This document shows, piece by piece, positions 25,176 through 34,796 of a stretch of DNA of 42,521 bases. The stretch comes from Planctomycetota bacterium (GTDB taxonomy: Bacteria > Planctomycetota > UBA1135 > GCA-002686595). The stretch covers positions 1 through 42,521 of the forward strand of contig JAEUHY010000004.1 in assembly GCA_016795325.1 (NCBI GenBank), written 5' to 3'. Positions within the stretch are counted from its first letter, which is position 1; each line of letters begins with the position of its first letter. Both the position numbers and the translations under genes were made by a program. Below the pieces are notes generated by a model, which saw only the letters and a list, made by a program, of their open reading frames with translations, had not been told where the DNA came from and ran no database searches.

Positions 25176-25279
25176 CCACCCGTTGGGCGGCTAGAGCGCA
25201 TCGGCGTGCGCTTTCACTCTTCCTCGAGGCTGCGGGCGGGCAGTCTCGGCGCCGCGCCCCATCCCCAACCAAGCTACGC

Positions 25280-27361
25280 ATGAAGGTCATCGTCGTCGAG
25301 GAGGGCGTGCGCTCCGAGTTGGAGTTCGACCGACCGGTGGTGTCGATCGGCCGGGCCATCGACAACGACATCCGCATCGCGAGCGCTGCCGTCTCGCGGC
25401 GCCACTGCCGGATCGAGACCGGTCCCGAGGGCGTGTGGATCATCGACCTCGAGTCCTCCAACGGGACTTTGCTCAACGGTCAGCGCGTGAAACGGGGCCT
25501 GCTCAAGCCCGGCGACAGCCTGCGGGTGGGCAAAGCGGTGCTGCAGATCGAGCCGGAGGGCGTGCCGAAGGCAGGCGACACGCAGCGCATCGATCAACTC
25601 GGCGACGAACTCGACAGCGGCCCCGATGTGGGCGTCCAGACGCTCTCGGGCGAGGCCCAGCGCGAGCGCGAGAACCTGCGCGTGTTCGCACGCCTGACGC
25701 GCGAGCTGCTGCGCGAAACCGACCTCAACAAGCTGCTGCGCTCGATCGTCGACAGTGCGATCGCGCTCGCCGGCGCCGAGCGCGGGTTCCTGCTCCTCGA
25801 CGACTCGCACGCGCTGCCGGCGCCGCGTTCTGGCGGCGGCGAAGAAGGCGAGAGCGCTGCGCCGCTGCGCGTGCGCGTCGCGCGCAGCTTCGACCACGAG
25901 GACATCCCGGTGCCCTCGTCGCGCCTTTCGAGCGGCATAGCGCAGCGGGTGATCGACTCGCGCCAGGCCGTGATCAGCGTCGACGCCGGGCGCGACTCGC
26001 GCTTCTCCGGGATGGCGAGCGTCGAGGATCTGCGCCTGCGCTCGGTGATCTGCGTGCCGCTCTCCGCGGCCCCCGAACGCGCGGGCAAGTTGGACGGCGT
26101 GCTGTACGTCGACAACCGCCTGCAGGAGTCGGCCTTCGCCGCCGACGACCTCGAGCTGATGAAGCTGCTCGCCGACCAGGCCGCGATCGCGATCCGCAAC
26201 GCGCGCCTGATGGCCGAGCTGCGCGAGCGCAACGAGCGCGTGGTGCAATCGGCGCGCAAGATCGAGCTGCTCAACGAGCAGCTGGGCCGCAAGGTGCGCG
26301 ACCGCGACAGCGAACTCGCCGTGGTGCGCGCGGAACTCGGCCGCGAACGCGGGCGCTACGACTACACCGCGATCGTCGGCGCGAGCGAAGGCATGCGCCG
26401 CGTGTTCCAGCAGCTCGACCGCTTCATCGAGAGCGACTTGCCGGTGATGATCCACGGCGAGAGCGGCACGGGCAAAGAGCTGATCGCGCGCGCGGTCCAC
26501 TTCAACGGGCACCGCAAGGCCAAGGCCTTCGTCAGTGAGAACTGCGCGGCGCTGCCCGACACGCTGCTCGAGAGTGAACTCTTCGGCCACACGCGCGGCG
26601 CGTTCACCGGCGCGCACAAGGCGAAGAAGGGCCTGCTCGAACAAGCCGACGGCGGGACGCTGTTCCTCGACGAGATCGGCGACATGTCGACCGAGATGCA
26701 GAAGAAGCTCCTGCGCGTGCTGCAGGAGGGCGAGTTCCGCGCGATCGGCTCCGAGGAGCGCGTGAAGGTCGACGTGCGCATCATCGCCGCCAGCCACCAG
26801 AAGCTCGAACAACTGGTCAAGGACGGCCGCTTCCGCGAGGACCTGTACTACCGCGTCAACGTGCTCAAGGTCGAGCTGCCGCCGCTGCGCGAGCGCCGTG
26901 AGGACGTGCCGCTGCTCGCCGAGGCGCTGCTCGCACGCGCTGCGCGCGAGGCCGGCCGCCCGACGCCGCACCTGCCGCGCGAAGTGGTGGCCGCGCTCGC
27001 GGCGCACGAGTGGCCGGGCAACGTGCGCGAGCTCGAGAACGAGATGCGCCGCCTGGTCGTGCTCGCCTCCGACGACGTGCGCCTGGAGCACCTCTCGCAG
27101 ACCGTGATCGAACGCCGCGCCCCGCTGCTGAGCGGCGGCGGCGGAGCGCGCGGCGACTCGAACGGCTCGATCCGCGACGCCGTGGCGGACCTCGAGAAGC
27201 GCTCGATCGAAGCCGCGCTGGCCTCCTGCGGCGGCAACAAGAGCCGGGCGGCCAAGGTGCTGGGGATCTCACGCTTCGCCCTGCAGCGCAAGCTCGACAA
27301 ATACGGGCTGGCCGGCGGCGAGGACGTCGCCAGCGAAGAAGAAGTCGACACGCAGGCCTGA
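25280..27361 (+). CDS. FHA-GAF-AAA+ sigma54-dependent transcription activator
   Basis: A 693-residue regulator. Order of domains: FHA (about 1-95; [30 protein letters not shown], which binds phosphothreonine), GAF (about 135-310), a short coiled coil, and a sigma54-interaction AAA+ domain (about 365-600) with Walker A GESGTGKE near 393, the GAFTGA loop near 440, and Walker [11 protein letters not shown] Fis-type helix-turn-helix ends the protein ([20 protein letters not shown]). It should open complexes of RNA polymerase with sigma54 in response to phosphorylation by a Ser/Thr kinase and to a small-molecule signal. No response-regulator receiver domain is present. The ATG at 25280 is the first to precede the FHA fold. 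Confidence 0.93.
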   Translation: MKVIVVEEGVRSELEFDRPVVSIGRAIDNDIRIASAAVSRRHCRIETGPEGVWIIDLESSNGTLLNGQRVKRGLLKPGDSLRVGKAVLQIEPEGVPKAGDTQRIDQLGDELDSGPDVGVQTLSGEAQRERENLRVFARLTRELLRETDLNKLLRSIVDSAIALAGAERGFLLLDDSHALPAPRSGGGEEGESAAPLRVRVARSFDHEDIPVPSSRLSSGIAQRVIDSRQAVISVDAGRDSRFSGMASVEDLRLRSVICVPLSAAPERAGKLDGVLYVDNRLQESAFAADDLELMKLLADQAAIAIRNARLMAELRERNERVVQSARKIELLNEQLGRKVRDRDSELAVVRAELGRERGRYDYTAIVGASEGMRRVFQQLDRFIESDLPVMIHGESGTGKELIARAVHFNGHRKAKAFVSENCAALPDTLLESELFGHTRGAFTGAHKAKKGLLEQADGGTLFLDEIGDMSTEMQKKLLRVLQEGEFRAIGSEERVKVDVRIIAASHQKLEQLVKDGRFREDLYYRVNVLKVELPPLRERREDVPLLAEALLARAAREAGRPTPHLPREVVAALAAHEWPGNVRELENEMRRLVVLASDDVRLEHLSQTVIERRAPLLSGGGGARGDSNGSIRDAVADLEKRSIEAALASCGGNKSRAAKVLGISRFALQRKLDKYGLAGGEDVASEEEVDTQA

Positions 27362-27372
27362 GGGACGCGCGC

Positions 27373-27378
27373 TATCTT
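27373..27378 (+). promoter_or_regulatory. -10-like box TATCTT before purK
   Basis: GCGC-TATCTT-GCGCCGCCC stops directly before the ATG at 27388, 9 bases after the box. Transcription from it would begin at about the start codon, giving a leaderless or nearly leaderless message. No -35 hexamer is obvious. Confidence 0.4.
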
Positions 27379-27387
27379 GCGCCGCCC

Positions 27388-28581
27388 ATGGAGGCTTCGA
27401 CTGCTCAGCGTCGGCGCGCGGCGCCGCCCACCGCCGTGCTCGGCATCGTGGGCGGCGGGCAGCTCGCCAAGATGACCGCGCAGGCCGCGACGCGGCTGGG
27501 ACTCGAGGTCGCGGTGCTCGAACGGGCGCGCGAGTTCCCGGCCCAGGCGCTCGACACGCGTTCGAGCTTCGGCGATTGGAACGACGCGGCGACCTTGATC
27601 GAGTTCGCGCGCGGCGTCGACGTGGTGACGCTCGAGAACGAGTTCGTCGACGCGCGCGCGCTGCACGCGCTCGAGGCCGCGGGCCACGCGCTCTATCCGA
27701 CGGCGGCGATGATCGAACTGGTGCAGGACAAGCTGCGCCAGAAGGAAGTGCTGCGCGCGGCGGGACTGCCGGTGGCGGACTTCCGCCGCGTGGAAAGTCC
27801 CGCAGAAGTCGCAGCGTGCGCGCAAGACGGCTTCGGCTGGCCGATGGTGCTCAAGAAGCGCCGCAACGCCTACGACGGCAAGGGCAACGCGACCGTGCGC
27901 ACGCCGGCCGACGTCGAGCGCGCTTGGAAGGAGCCGGGCGGCGGCCCGGGCGTGTTCTACGTCGAGCGTTTCGTGCCGTTCGAACGCGAACTGGCCGTCA
28001 TGGTCGCCCGCGGCCGCGACGGCGCGAGCGTGAGCTACCCCACGGTCGAGACGATCAACCGCGAGCACGTGTGCCGCGTCGTGCTCGCGCCGGCGCCGGT
28101 CGACTCGCGCGCCGCCGACGAGGCGCAGCAACTCGCGCGCGCCGCCGCACAGTCCGTCGGCGCCGTCGGCTCGTTCGGCGTCGAGCTGTTCCACCTGCGC
28201 GACGGTTCGCTCGCGATCAACGAACTCGCGCCGCGCGTGCACAACACCGGCCACTACACGATCGAAGCCTGCGACTCGTCGCAGTTCGACAACCACGTGC
28301 GCGCCGTGATGGGCTGGCCGCTCGGCTCGCCGCGCATGCAGGTTCCCGCGGCCTGCATGGTGAACCTGCTCGGGGCCGGCGCCGGCTCGGGCGAGCCGCT
28401 CGGGCTCGTCAACGCGCTCGCCGTGCCGGGCGCGCACGTCCACGTCTACGGCAAGCTCAGCTCCAGCCGCGGCCGCAAGATGGGCCACGTCACCGCGCTG
28501 GGCGCGAGCCTCGAGAGCGCGCGCGCCACCGCCGAGCGCGCCGCCGACCTGATCCGCTTCGGCGAGGATTCCCCCTCATGA
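27388..28581 (+). CDS. purK: 5-(carboxyamino)imidazole ribonucleotide synthase PurK
   Basis: A 397-residue ATP-grasp enzyme that carboxylates AIR at N5 in purine synthesis. The N-terminus [21 protein letters not shown] is characteristic, followed by [23 protein letters not shown] and [15 protein letters not shown], with the ATP-grasp core in the middle and the HVHVYGK end. It overlaps purE by ATGA, and PurK/PurE act in consecutive steps, so the pair is an operon. An N-terminal arginine-rich extension of about 15 residues precedes the fold and may not be translated if a later start is used. It starts 27 bases after the sigma54 regulator. Confidence 0.95.
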   Translation: MEASTAQRRRAAPPTAVLGIVGGGQLAKMTAQAATRLGLEVAVLERAREFPAQALDTRSSFGDWNDAATLIEFARGVDVVTLENEFVDARALHALEAAGHALYPTAAMIELVQDKLRQKEVLRAAGLPVADFRRVESPAEVAACAQDGFGWPMVLKKRRNAYDGKGNATVRTPADVERAWKEPGGGPGVFYVERFVPFERELAVMVARGRDGASVSYPTVETINREHVCRVVLAPAPVDSRAADEAQQLARAAAQSVGAVGSFGVELFHLRDGSLAINELAPRVHNTGHYTIEACDSSQFDNHVRAVMGWPLGSPRMQVPAACMVNLLGAGAGSGEPLGLVNALAVPGAHVHVYGKLSSSRGRKMGHVTALGASLESARATAERAADLIRFGEDSPS

Positions 28582-29090
28582 GCGATAGAAGCGCGAGCGC
28601 GCCGCTGGTCGGCGTGATCATGGGCAGCGACTCCGACGCCGCGACGATGAAGGCTGCCTGCGCGGCGCTCGCCGAGTTCGGCGTCCCGTTCGAAGCGCGT
28701 GTCGTCAGCGCGCACCGCACGCCGCTCGACATGGTCGAGTACGGCTCGAGTGCGGCTGCGCGCGGCCTCAAGGTCATCATCGCCGGCGCCGGCGGCGCGG
28801 CGCATCTTCCGGGCATGGTCGCCAGCCTCACGGCGTTGCCGGTGATCGGCGTGCCGGTCGAGTCGCACGCGCTGCGCGGCGTCGACTCGCTGCACTCGAT
28901 CGTGCAGATGCCCGCCGGCGTTCCCGTGGCGACGGTCGGCATCGGCAACGCGCGCAACGCCGGCCTGCTCGCCGTGCGCATCCTCGCCGCCCACGACTCG
29001 AAGCTGCGTGAGCGCGTCGAGGCCTGGCAGCGTTCGATGGCCGAAGAGTCGCGCGCCAAGAACGCGACCTTGGGCGAGAAGCTGCGCTGA
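28578..29090 (+). CDS. purE: N5-carboxyaminoimidazole ribonucleotide mutase PurE
   Basis: A 170-residue PurE class I mutase. It contains [60 protein letters not shown] and [19 protein letters not shown], all signature blocks, including the SAHR and GxxAHLPG motifs. It converts the N5-carboxylated PurK product to CAIR. Its start overlaps purK. The protein has a short Lys/Arg-rich C-terminal tail. Confidence 0.96.
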   Translation: MSDRSASAPLVGVIMGSDSDAATMKAACAALAEFGVPFEARVVSAHRTPLDMVEYGSSAAARGLKVIIAGAGGAAHLPGMVASLTALPVIGVPVESHALRGVDSLHSIVQMPAGVPVATVGIGNARNAGLLAVRILAAHDSKLRERVEAWQRSMAEESRAKNATLGEKLR

Positions 29091-29141
29091 CCTCCGCGCG
29101 GCTCGCGCCGTCCCGGCGCTCCACGCTGCGGTTCGAGCCGC

Positions 29142-29147
29142 TAGGAT
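29142..29147 (+). promoter_or_regulatory. -10-like box TAGGAT before the exported gene at 29156
   Basis: GC-TAGGAT-CGCCGGGC ends directly before the ATG at 29156, eight bases after the box. As at purK this suggests a leaderless or near-leaderless message. Confidence 0.4.
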
Positions 29148-29155
29148 CGCCGGGC

Positions 29156-30736
29156 ATGTCACTCGTTCTGCGCGTTGTCGTGGTGTCGGTGCTGCTGGCC
29201 GCTGCGGCCCTGGCCGACACGTTCGTGATGAAGGACGGTCGGCGCATCGAGGGCAAGCTCGTGCGCGAGAACGCTGACACGCTCGTCGTCGACACGTCGG
29301 TGGGACAGCTCGAGCTCAAGAAGAGCGAGCTCAAGGAGCGCATCGTCGGGCGCGCGCCGCGCGAGGAGTACGAGGTGCGCGAGAAGGCGGCCAAGAGCGC
29401 CGAGGACTTCTTTCAACTCGGCGAGTACGCCGCGGCGAACAAGCTCAAGACGCTCGCGACCAAGGCCTACACCAAGGCCATCGAGCTCGAGAGTCAGCAC
29501 GCGGGCGCGCGCAAGGCGCTGGGGCACGTCGAGTACAAGGGCGTGTGGATGACGCCGGCCGAGCGCGATGCGCGTCAGGCCGCCGACGAAGAAGCGGACA
29601 TGCTGGCGCAGGGTTTCGTGCGCTGGAACGGGCGTTGGGTGACGCCGGAGGAGAAGTCCAAGCTCGAGCAAGGGCTCGAGCAGCGCGGCGGCAAGTGGAT
29701 GAGCGCCGACGAGGCCAAACGCTTCGACGGACTCGAGAAGGCCGGCGACGCGTGGTATCCGCGCGCGGAATCGATCGCGCGTCAGGGCGCGCTCGCGGTG
29801 CAGCGTCTGCTCGGCAAGCCGCTCAACATCGTCGCCTGCGATCAGGCCGTGCTCGCCGGTGACTGGGACCCCAAGGTGCTCGAGGCGACGGGCGCGCAAC
29901 TCTCCGCGGCCCGCCAGTGGTTCGACGCGCTGTACGGCGCGGCGCCCGGTCCGAAGCTGTTCGGCGATCGGCTGGCCGAGTTCTACCTGTGGAACCGCGA
30001 CAGTGCGCCGTACAAGGCAACCGTCGAGCACTTTGCTGCGTTGACGCACACCGTCACGCCCGAGTGGGCGCCGGTCGTGAAGGAGCGCCACGGTTTCGTG
30101 TGGATCGATCCGTATCCGTGCTCGTCGGCGCGGGTGTGGAACCGGCCGGACGAGGATCTCGTCGGCCACTGCGTGCACCACTTCGGCCACGTGCTGGTGG
30201 GCCGCTTCGGCTACGACGGCCGCCTGCTGCCTGCCTGGTACGACGAGGGCTTTGCGAGCCTGACCGAGTTCAAGCGCTTCGAGCGCAACGCCGTGTTCTG
30301 CCGCGCGGCCGCGACGATCGTCGGATCGACCGGCACGAGCGCGAAGAAGTCGGCGGCGAGCTTCAACTTCGATCCCGCGCTGTTCCGCGAAGGCGAATGG
30401 CCGCAGACCCTGCGCAAGGCGCTCGAGGCCAAGGCGGTGCCGTCGTTCGACCGTTTGGCGCAGCTCGACATCGCGGATCTGGAGCTGCTCGACATCGCCT
30501 GCGGGATGGCGATCGTCAGCTGGCTCGAGGCGCAGGGGCCCGGCGCGCTGGCGAAATTCCACGCGGAAGTGCGCAAGACCCAGCCCAAGGCGCCCGATCG
30601 CGTGATCCAGGATGCGCGCGCTCGTCAGGCGCAGTACGACGCGGCGTTCACGGCGGCGGCGGGGCTGAATTGGCGCGACGCCGACGCCGCGTGGCGGGCC
30701 TGGTTCATCGCCTCTGGCGGCGGCGCAGCCAAGTAG
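29156..30736 (+). CDS. exported protein with WTPEE repeats and a degenerate metallopeptidase-like motif
   Basis: A 526-residue protein. MSLVLRVVVVSVLLAAAALA is a signal peptide. Residues about 22-62 make a small beta domain (FVMKDGRRIEGKLVRENADTLVVDTSVG). Residues about 120-205 carry repeats of the form G(R/V/K)W(V/M)(T/S)..E. The C-terminal half has LVGHCVHHFGHVLVGRFG followed by PAWYDEGFASLTEF, which looks like the HExxH...E of gluzincin or peptidase-MA-like proteins, but the Glu of HExxH is His here, so it is probably not an active protease. I do not know a family with this whole layout. It may be a cell-envelope structural or binding protein. Confidence 0.7.
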   Translation: MSLVLRVVVVSVLLAAAALADTFVMKDGRRIEGKLVRENADTLVVDTSVGQLELKKSELKERIVGRAPREEYEVREKAAKSAEDFFQLGEYAAANKLKTLATKAYTKAIELESQHAGARKALGHVEYKGVWMTPAERDARQAADEEADMLAQGFVRWNGRWVTPEEKSKLEQGLEQRGGKWMSADEAKRFDGLEKAGDAWYPRAESIARQGALAVQRLLGKPLNIVACDQAVLAGDWDPKVLEATGAQLSAARQWFDALYGAAPGPKLFGDRLAEFYLWNRDSAPYKATVEHFAALTHTVTPEWAPVVKERHGFVWIDPYPCSSARVWNRPDEDLVGHCVHHFGHVLVGRFGYDGRLLPAWYDEGFASLTEFKRFERNAVFCRAAATIVGSTGTSAKKSAASFNFDPALFREGEWPQTLRKALEAKAVPSFDRLAQLDIADLELLDIACGMAIVSWLEAQGPGALAKFHAEVRKTQPKAPDRVIQDARARQAQYDAAFTAAAGLNWRDADAAWRAWFIASGGGAAK

Positions 30737-30770
30737 GGCCGCAGCGGTAGGCCGCGCGCCGGTGCTGCGG

Positions 30771-30776
30771 TAGTGT
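30771..30776 (+). promoter_or_regulatory. -10-like box TAGTGT before the kinase gene
   Basis: GCGG-TAGTGT-GGCC lies 15 bases before the ATG at 30792, in the shared GC-flanked context of the other boxes here. The predicted leader is only a few bases. Confidence 0.35.
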
Positions 30777-30791
30777 GGCCCGCAGATCGCC

Positions 30792-33700
30792 ATGACGACG
30801 CCCGGCCAAGCTCCCGCGCGCCCAGCGCCGCTGCCCGAGATCCCGGGCTACCGCCTCGAGGCGGTGATCGGGCGTGGTTCGACGGGCACGGTGTACCGCG
30901 CCGTGCAACTCGCTGTGCAGCGCAAGGTCGCGCTCAAGGTGCTGCATCCCGAGCTGGCTGCACGCGGTCGTTCGATCCGGCGCCTGCAACGCGAGGCGCG
31001 CACCACCGCGAAGCTCGCGCACCCGGGCATCGTGTCGGCGATCGACATGGGCCACATCGGCAGCCTGTGGTGGTACGCGATGGAGCTCGTCGAGGGCCCG
31101 TCGCTCGCCGCGCACCTGCGCAAGGATGGACCGCTGAGCGAGCGCGACGCGGTGCGCCTGTTCATCCCGCTGTGCGAAGCGCTCGAACACGCCTTCGAGC
31201 ACGGCGTCGTGCACCGCGACCTCAAGCCCGGCAACATCCTGCTCGACACGACCGGCCGCGCGCGCATCGTCGACTTGGGGCTCGCCTTCGCCGAGGACGA
31301 CCCTTCGCTCACGTCGAGCGGCGCGACGCTCGGCACGCCGCACTACATCTCGCCCGAGCAGGCGCGCGATCCGGGAAGCGCCGACGTGCGCAGCGACATC
31401 TGGTCGCTCGGCGCGACTCTGTACCACTGCCTGTGCGGTCGGCCGCCGTTCGCGGGCGAGAGCGTCGGCGAGATCCTCTCCGGCGTGCTGTACTCGCCGA
31501 TTCCCGACCCGAGCCAGTTCGCGCCGGAGCTCTCCAAGGGCATGCAGCTGGTGCTGCGCAAGTGTCTGGCGCGCGACCGGGACAAGCGCTACGCGTCGCC
31601 GCGCGAAGTGCGCGAGGATCTCGAGGCCCTGCGCGAGCGGCGCGCCGTCAGCGTCCGGCGCCAGAGTCTCGAGCCGCTGCTCGGCGAGCGCGAGCGTCGC
31701 CGTCGACACTGGATCGCCGGCTCGGCTGCTGCAGCGCTGGCGGTTGCGGGAGGCGTCACGTGGTTCGTGGTGGAGCGATTGGGCGCGGAGGGCGAGACGC
31801 CTGCCGCGGCGCGTGCGAGCGCAGCGTTCCCAGCGCTCGAAGAGCTCGAGTCGCGCGCTGCACGCGGCGGCCGCGACCTCGCGGGCGCGCTGGCGGCGCT
31901 CGAGATCGTGCGGCGCAGTCTGCCCGCCGAGGTGCACCCGCGCGTCGCTGCGCTCGAGACCAAGCTCGAGCAGGAATTGGCCGCGCAGGTGCGCGCGCGT
32001 CACGTCGCGTTCCAACGCGAGCTCGACCGTGTGCGCAACGAAGAACGCGACCTGATCGCCGCCGTCGAGCTGGTAGAGAGGCGCTTCCCCGAGCGGCTGC
32101 GTGAGGAGCTGGGGCTCGACGCGACCCAGCTGGCCGAAAGCTGCGCGGCGCTCGGGCTCGACGGCCTGCGTGCGGAACTCGAGCGCGAGATCGAACAACG
32201 GGTCGCCGAACTCGTCGAGCGTGTGCGCCGCATGTACTTCGAGGAGCACGCGGCGCGGGCCGTGGAGTTCGAGTCGCGCGGCGAGTGGCGCAACGCACGC
32301 GACGCGCGGCGCGTCGACGCGCGTGCGTTGCTCGAGCGTGGCGCGGTCAGTTCGCGCGGTCTACCCGCGCACGTGGTCGACGCTGGGCTCGACGCGCTGC
32401 AGCAGGACACGTTCGATCGCGCGCGCGCGGAAGTCGAGGCGCGCTGGACGGCCGGCGACATCGAGCGCGAGTCCGAACTGATCAGCTTGGAGCGTCAACT
32501 GTGGGCCGAGCTTAGGCTGCGCAAGGTCAGCGGCGCCGCCGGCAAGCTGCACGAGCGCTGGCGCGAACTCCTGGCGCGTGATCTGCTCGACGAAAGCCAG
32601 TTTCTCAGCGACGTGAGCGATCGGGCGCGCACGACGCTCGAGCGCGCCTCGCGCGAACTCGCCGCCGAAGAGCTCGCCAACGACCGCGCCGACGCGGAGC
32701 TCGCGCTCGCGGACTTTCTGCCCGAGTGTGAGCGCGCGTTCGCGGCGCGTGAGTTCGCTCGCGCGCTCGAGGCCATCGAAGCGCAGTCCGCGCGGCGCAC
32801 CATGGCCCCGGTCGTCGCGCGCCTCGAAACGCTGCGGCAAGAGGCCGTGATCCTCGAGGCGCTCGTGCAGCGCGCAGCCGCCAGCATCGAACGGCTCGGC
32901 GAGTCGCGCGCGCCGACGCGTTTCTGGTTGGCCGGTTTGGAGCGCACGGGCGTCGTCGGCGAAGCTCGCCTGCCGCTCAAGGACGGCTTCCGCTTCGTGA
33001 CCACCGAGGGCGGGGTCGGGCGATTGCTCGCGCTGCGCCCGCTCGACGGCAAGCGCTTCGAACTGGTCGGCCGCATCGATTTGGAGCGCCTCGCTGGATT
33101 GACCGATGCGCTCGCGGAGGGCGACGCGCGTTTCCAGGCCGCGTTGTTGCGCGCGCGCACCGGCGAGGTCGCCGCCGCGGTCGAGCTGCTCCCGCTGCCG
33201 GCGCCCGAGAATCCGGACTGGCGCGCGCTCGCGGCCGACCTCAACACGCGCCTGGAGCATGCCCGCGCCCGCCAGTCGCGTGAGCTCGAGGCGCGTCGCC
33301 GCGAAGCCGCCAATCTGCTGTTCCTGGTCCGCAGGGCCGCGCAGCAGAACGAGACCATCACCTCGCGCAGCCAGATCGAACAGATCGAACGCCTGCTGCG
33401 CGAGTTCGCCGACGTCGATGACGTCAAGAGCGAGGCCGCTTGGTTGCGGCAGCGCCGCGACGAACTCCAACGTGGCCCGGGGGTCATCGACGCCGACAGT
33501 TTCCGCGCCGCCTTCGGGCCCAACTCCGTCGAGCTCGGCGACGGCCGCCGCGTGGCGCTGCGCTTCGTGCTCAACTCCGACTACCAGGGCCAGTTCCAGC
33601 GCAACCAGTGGGACGCCGATGTCCGCGGTTGGATCGCGCCGCGGCCCTTCGTGGTCGACGATCTCGCCACCAGTTCGATCTGGCCGACGCTGGCTTTGCG

Positions 33701-34148
33701 CGCGCCGCTCGAGACTACGGGCGCGCTCGAGGTCGATGTGACGTTCGAGCAGCCCGCAGATTCAGGTCCTCCGCGTCTGTTCGCGCTGAGCCTGGCGGGC
33801 GTGCACGTGCTGCTCGTCGGCGCCGCAGACGAAAGCGGCGCCTCGCGTTTTGCACTGGTCACCGGGGACGATCAGGCGCTGGCGCGTGCGGGCCAAGCAT
33901 TGCTGGGACGCGTGCGCGGCGTCGGCGTCGAGTTCAAGGGACTGCAGAAGGGCGCGCGTCACCAATTGCGGCTCATGCTGCGCGCGGGACGCAGCAAGGC
34001 CGAAGTGTTCCTCGACGGCGAGCGCCTCGAGAGCCGGGCGCTGCAACGCTCCGAGTCGGACGAGAGCAATTCGAGCGAGCGCCTGCTCGTGCTGCGCTCG
34101 CTCGAACGCGTGCGCGTGCTCGAGGTCGGCTTGCGCGGCGGTTACTGA
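30792..34148 (+). CDS. transmembrane Ser/Thr protein kinase with a large C-terminal region
   Basis: A 1118-residue protein. Residues about 18-280 form a complete Hanks-type kinase: glycine-rich loop IGRGSTGTVY, catalytic Lys K49 (VALKVL), H141-R-D-L-K-P-G-N, D161-L-G in place of DFG, and GTPHYISPEQA. One membrane span lies near residues 308-327. The remaining about 780 residues, expected outside the cytoplasm, are mainly Glu/Arg/Ala-rich helices (possible coiled coil or helical repeats) ending, from about residue 897, in a beta-rich domain (FVLNSDYQGQF, VEFKGLQKGARHQLRL) that resembles a DUF1080 or LamG-like fold. The activity should signal an outside stimulus through a cytosolic kinase. Target unknown; the FHA regulator at 25280 is a plausible partner by domain logic. 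Confidence 0.9.
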   Translation: MTTPGQAPARPAPLPEIPGYRLEAVIGRGSTGTVYRAVQLAVQRKVALKVLHPELAARGRSIRRLQREARTTAKLAHPGIVSAIDMGHIGSLWWYAMELVEGPSLAAHLRKDGPLSERDAVRLFIPLCEALEHAFEHGVVHRDLKPGNILLDTTGRARIVDLGLAFAEDDPSLTSSGATLGTPHYISPEQARDPGSADVRSDIWSLGATLYHCLCGRPPFAGESVGEILSGVLYSPIPDPSQFAPELSKGMQLVLRKCLARDRDKRYASPREVREDLEALRERRAVSVRRQSLEPLLGERERRRRHWIAGSAAAALAVAGGVTWFVVERLGAEGETPAAARASAAFPALEELESRAARGGRDLAGALAALEIVRRSLPAEVHPRVAALETKLEQELAAQVRARHVAFQRELDRVRNEERDLIAAVELVERRFPERLREELGLDATQLAESCAALGLDGLRAELEREIEQRVAELVERVRRMYFEEHAARAVEFESRGEWRNARDARRVDARALLERGAVSSRGLPAHVVDAGLDALQQDTFDRARAEVEARWTAGDIERESELISLERQLWAELRLRKVSGAAGKLHERWRELLARDLLDESQFLSDVSDRARTTLERASRELAAEELANDRADAELALADFLPECERAFAAREFARALEAIEAQSARRTMAPVVARLETLRQEAVILEALVQRAAASIERLGESRAPTRFWLAGLERTGVVGEARLPLKDGFRFVTTEGGVGRLLALRPLDGKRFELVGRIDLERLAGLTDALAEGDARFQAALLRARTGEVAAAVELLPLPAPENPDWRALAADLNTRLEHARARQSRELEARRREAANLLFLVRRAAQQNETITSRSQIEQIERLLREFADVDDVKSEAAWLRQRRDELQRGPGVIDADSFRAAFGPNSVELGDGRRVALRFVLNSDYQGQFQRNQWDADVRGWIAPRPFVVDDLATSSIWPTLALRAPLETTGALEVDVTFEQPADSGPPRLFALSLAGVHVLLVGAADESGASRFALVTGDDQALARAGQALLGRVRGVGVEFKGLQKGARHQLRLMLRAGRSKAEVFLDGERLESRALQRSESDESNSSERLLVLRSLERVRVLEVGLRGGY

Positions 34149-34157
34149 GCGCGGCGG

Positions 34158-34796
34158 CTACGGCGCGAGTCGGCCCGGTTCGCGCGCAGCGAGCCGCTCG
34201 GCTACGCGCAGCGCTTCGTCGCACGCCGCGGCGCCGATCAGGTCACGCGCCGCGCCGAGCGCTTCCTCGATGTCGGCCAGCTCGGCGCCGCAGCGCAACG
34301 CGCCGCGCAAGTGGCTCGCCAGCTGCCGCTCCTGGCGCAGCGCGGCAAGTCCGCACACGGCCAGCAGTTCGCGCTCCGCAGCGGCGAGCCCGGGTCGCGA
34401 GAGCACGCGACCGTACGCGTGTCCCTCGATCCAGTCCGCGAAGTCCGCGTGCCCGCGCACGAGGAACTCGCGCACGCGCTCGGAGTGGTCGGCGTAGATG
34501 CGCTCGAACAACGCGCGGCCGCGTTCCGGCTGCTCGGCTTCGCCCAGGCGCTCGTCGGCGCCTGCCTCGCCCCAGCCGCCCAAGTCGTCGAGCACGCTCA
34601 GCGCCTCGACGACGCGCGGAAAACCCGCGAAAACGTGGGTCTGGAGCAACGTCTCGCGCCACGCGCGGTCGGGTTCGCCGGCAGGGGCGGCGCGGCGAAC
34701 TTCGCGCACGCTGTCCCAGCGGCCGAGCACGAGCGCCGTGAACAGCCGCGCCAACCGCGCGCGCTTGGAGCGCGCTTCGCCTGCGCTCGCGCTCAT
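34158..34796 (-). CDS. carboxymuconolactone decarboxylase (CMD)-family protein
   Basis: A 212-residue helical protein. The pattern LSRPGLAAAERELLAVCGLAALRQERQLASHLRGALRCGAELADIEEAL fits the CMD/AhpD-like core, where a conserved region of Glu, His and Cys residues (E..L..v......R.....H...A...G....ei.E) is usual. Here the CxxC of AhpD is absent, so it is not an obvious peroxidase partner. An N-terminal segment repeats some features of the core (LLQTHVFAGFPRVVEALSVL). The role is not known. The ATG at 34796 overlaps the psd stop, so it is in an operon with phosphatidylserine decarboxylase. Confidence 0.75.
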   Translation of the reverse strand: MSASAGEARSKRARLARLFTALVLGRWDSVREVRRAAPAGEPDRAWRETLLQTHVFAGFPRVVEALSVLDDLGGWGEAGADERLGEAEQPERGRALFERIYADHSERVREFLVRGHADFADWIEGHAYGRVLSRPGLAAAERELLAVCGLAALRQERQLASHLRGALRCGAELADIEEALGAARDLIGAAACDEALRVAERLAAREPGRLAP

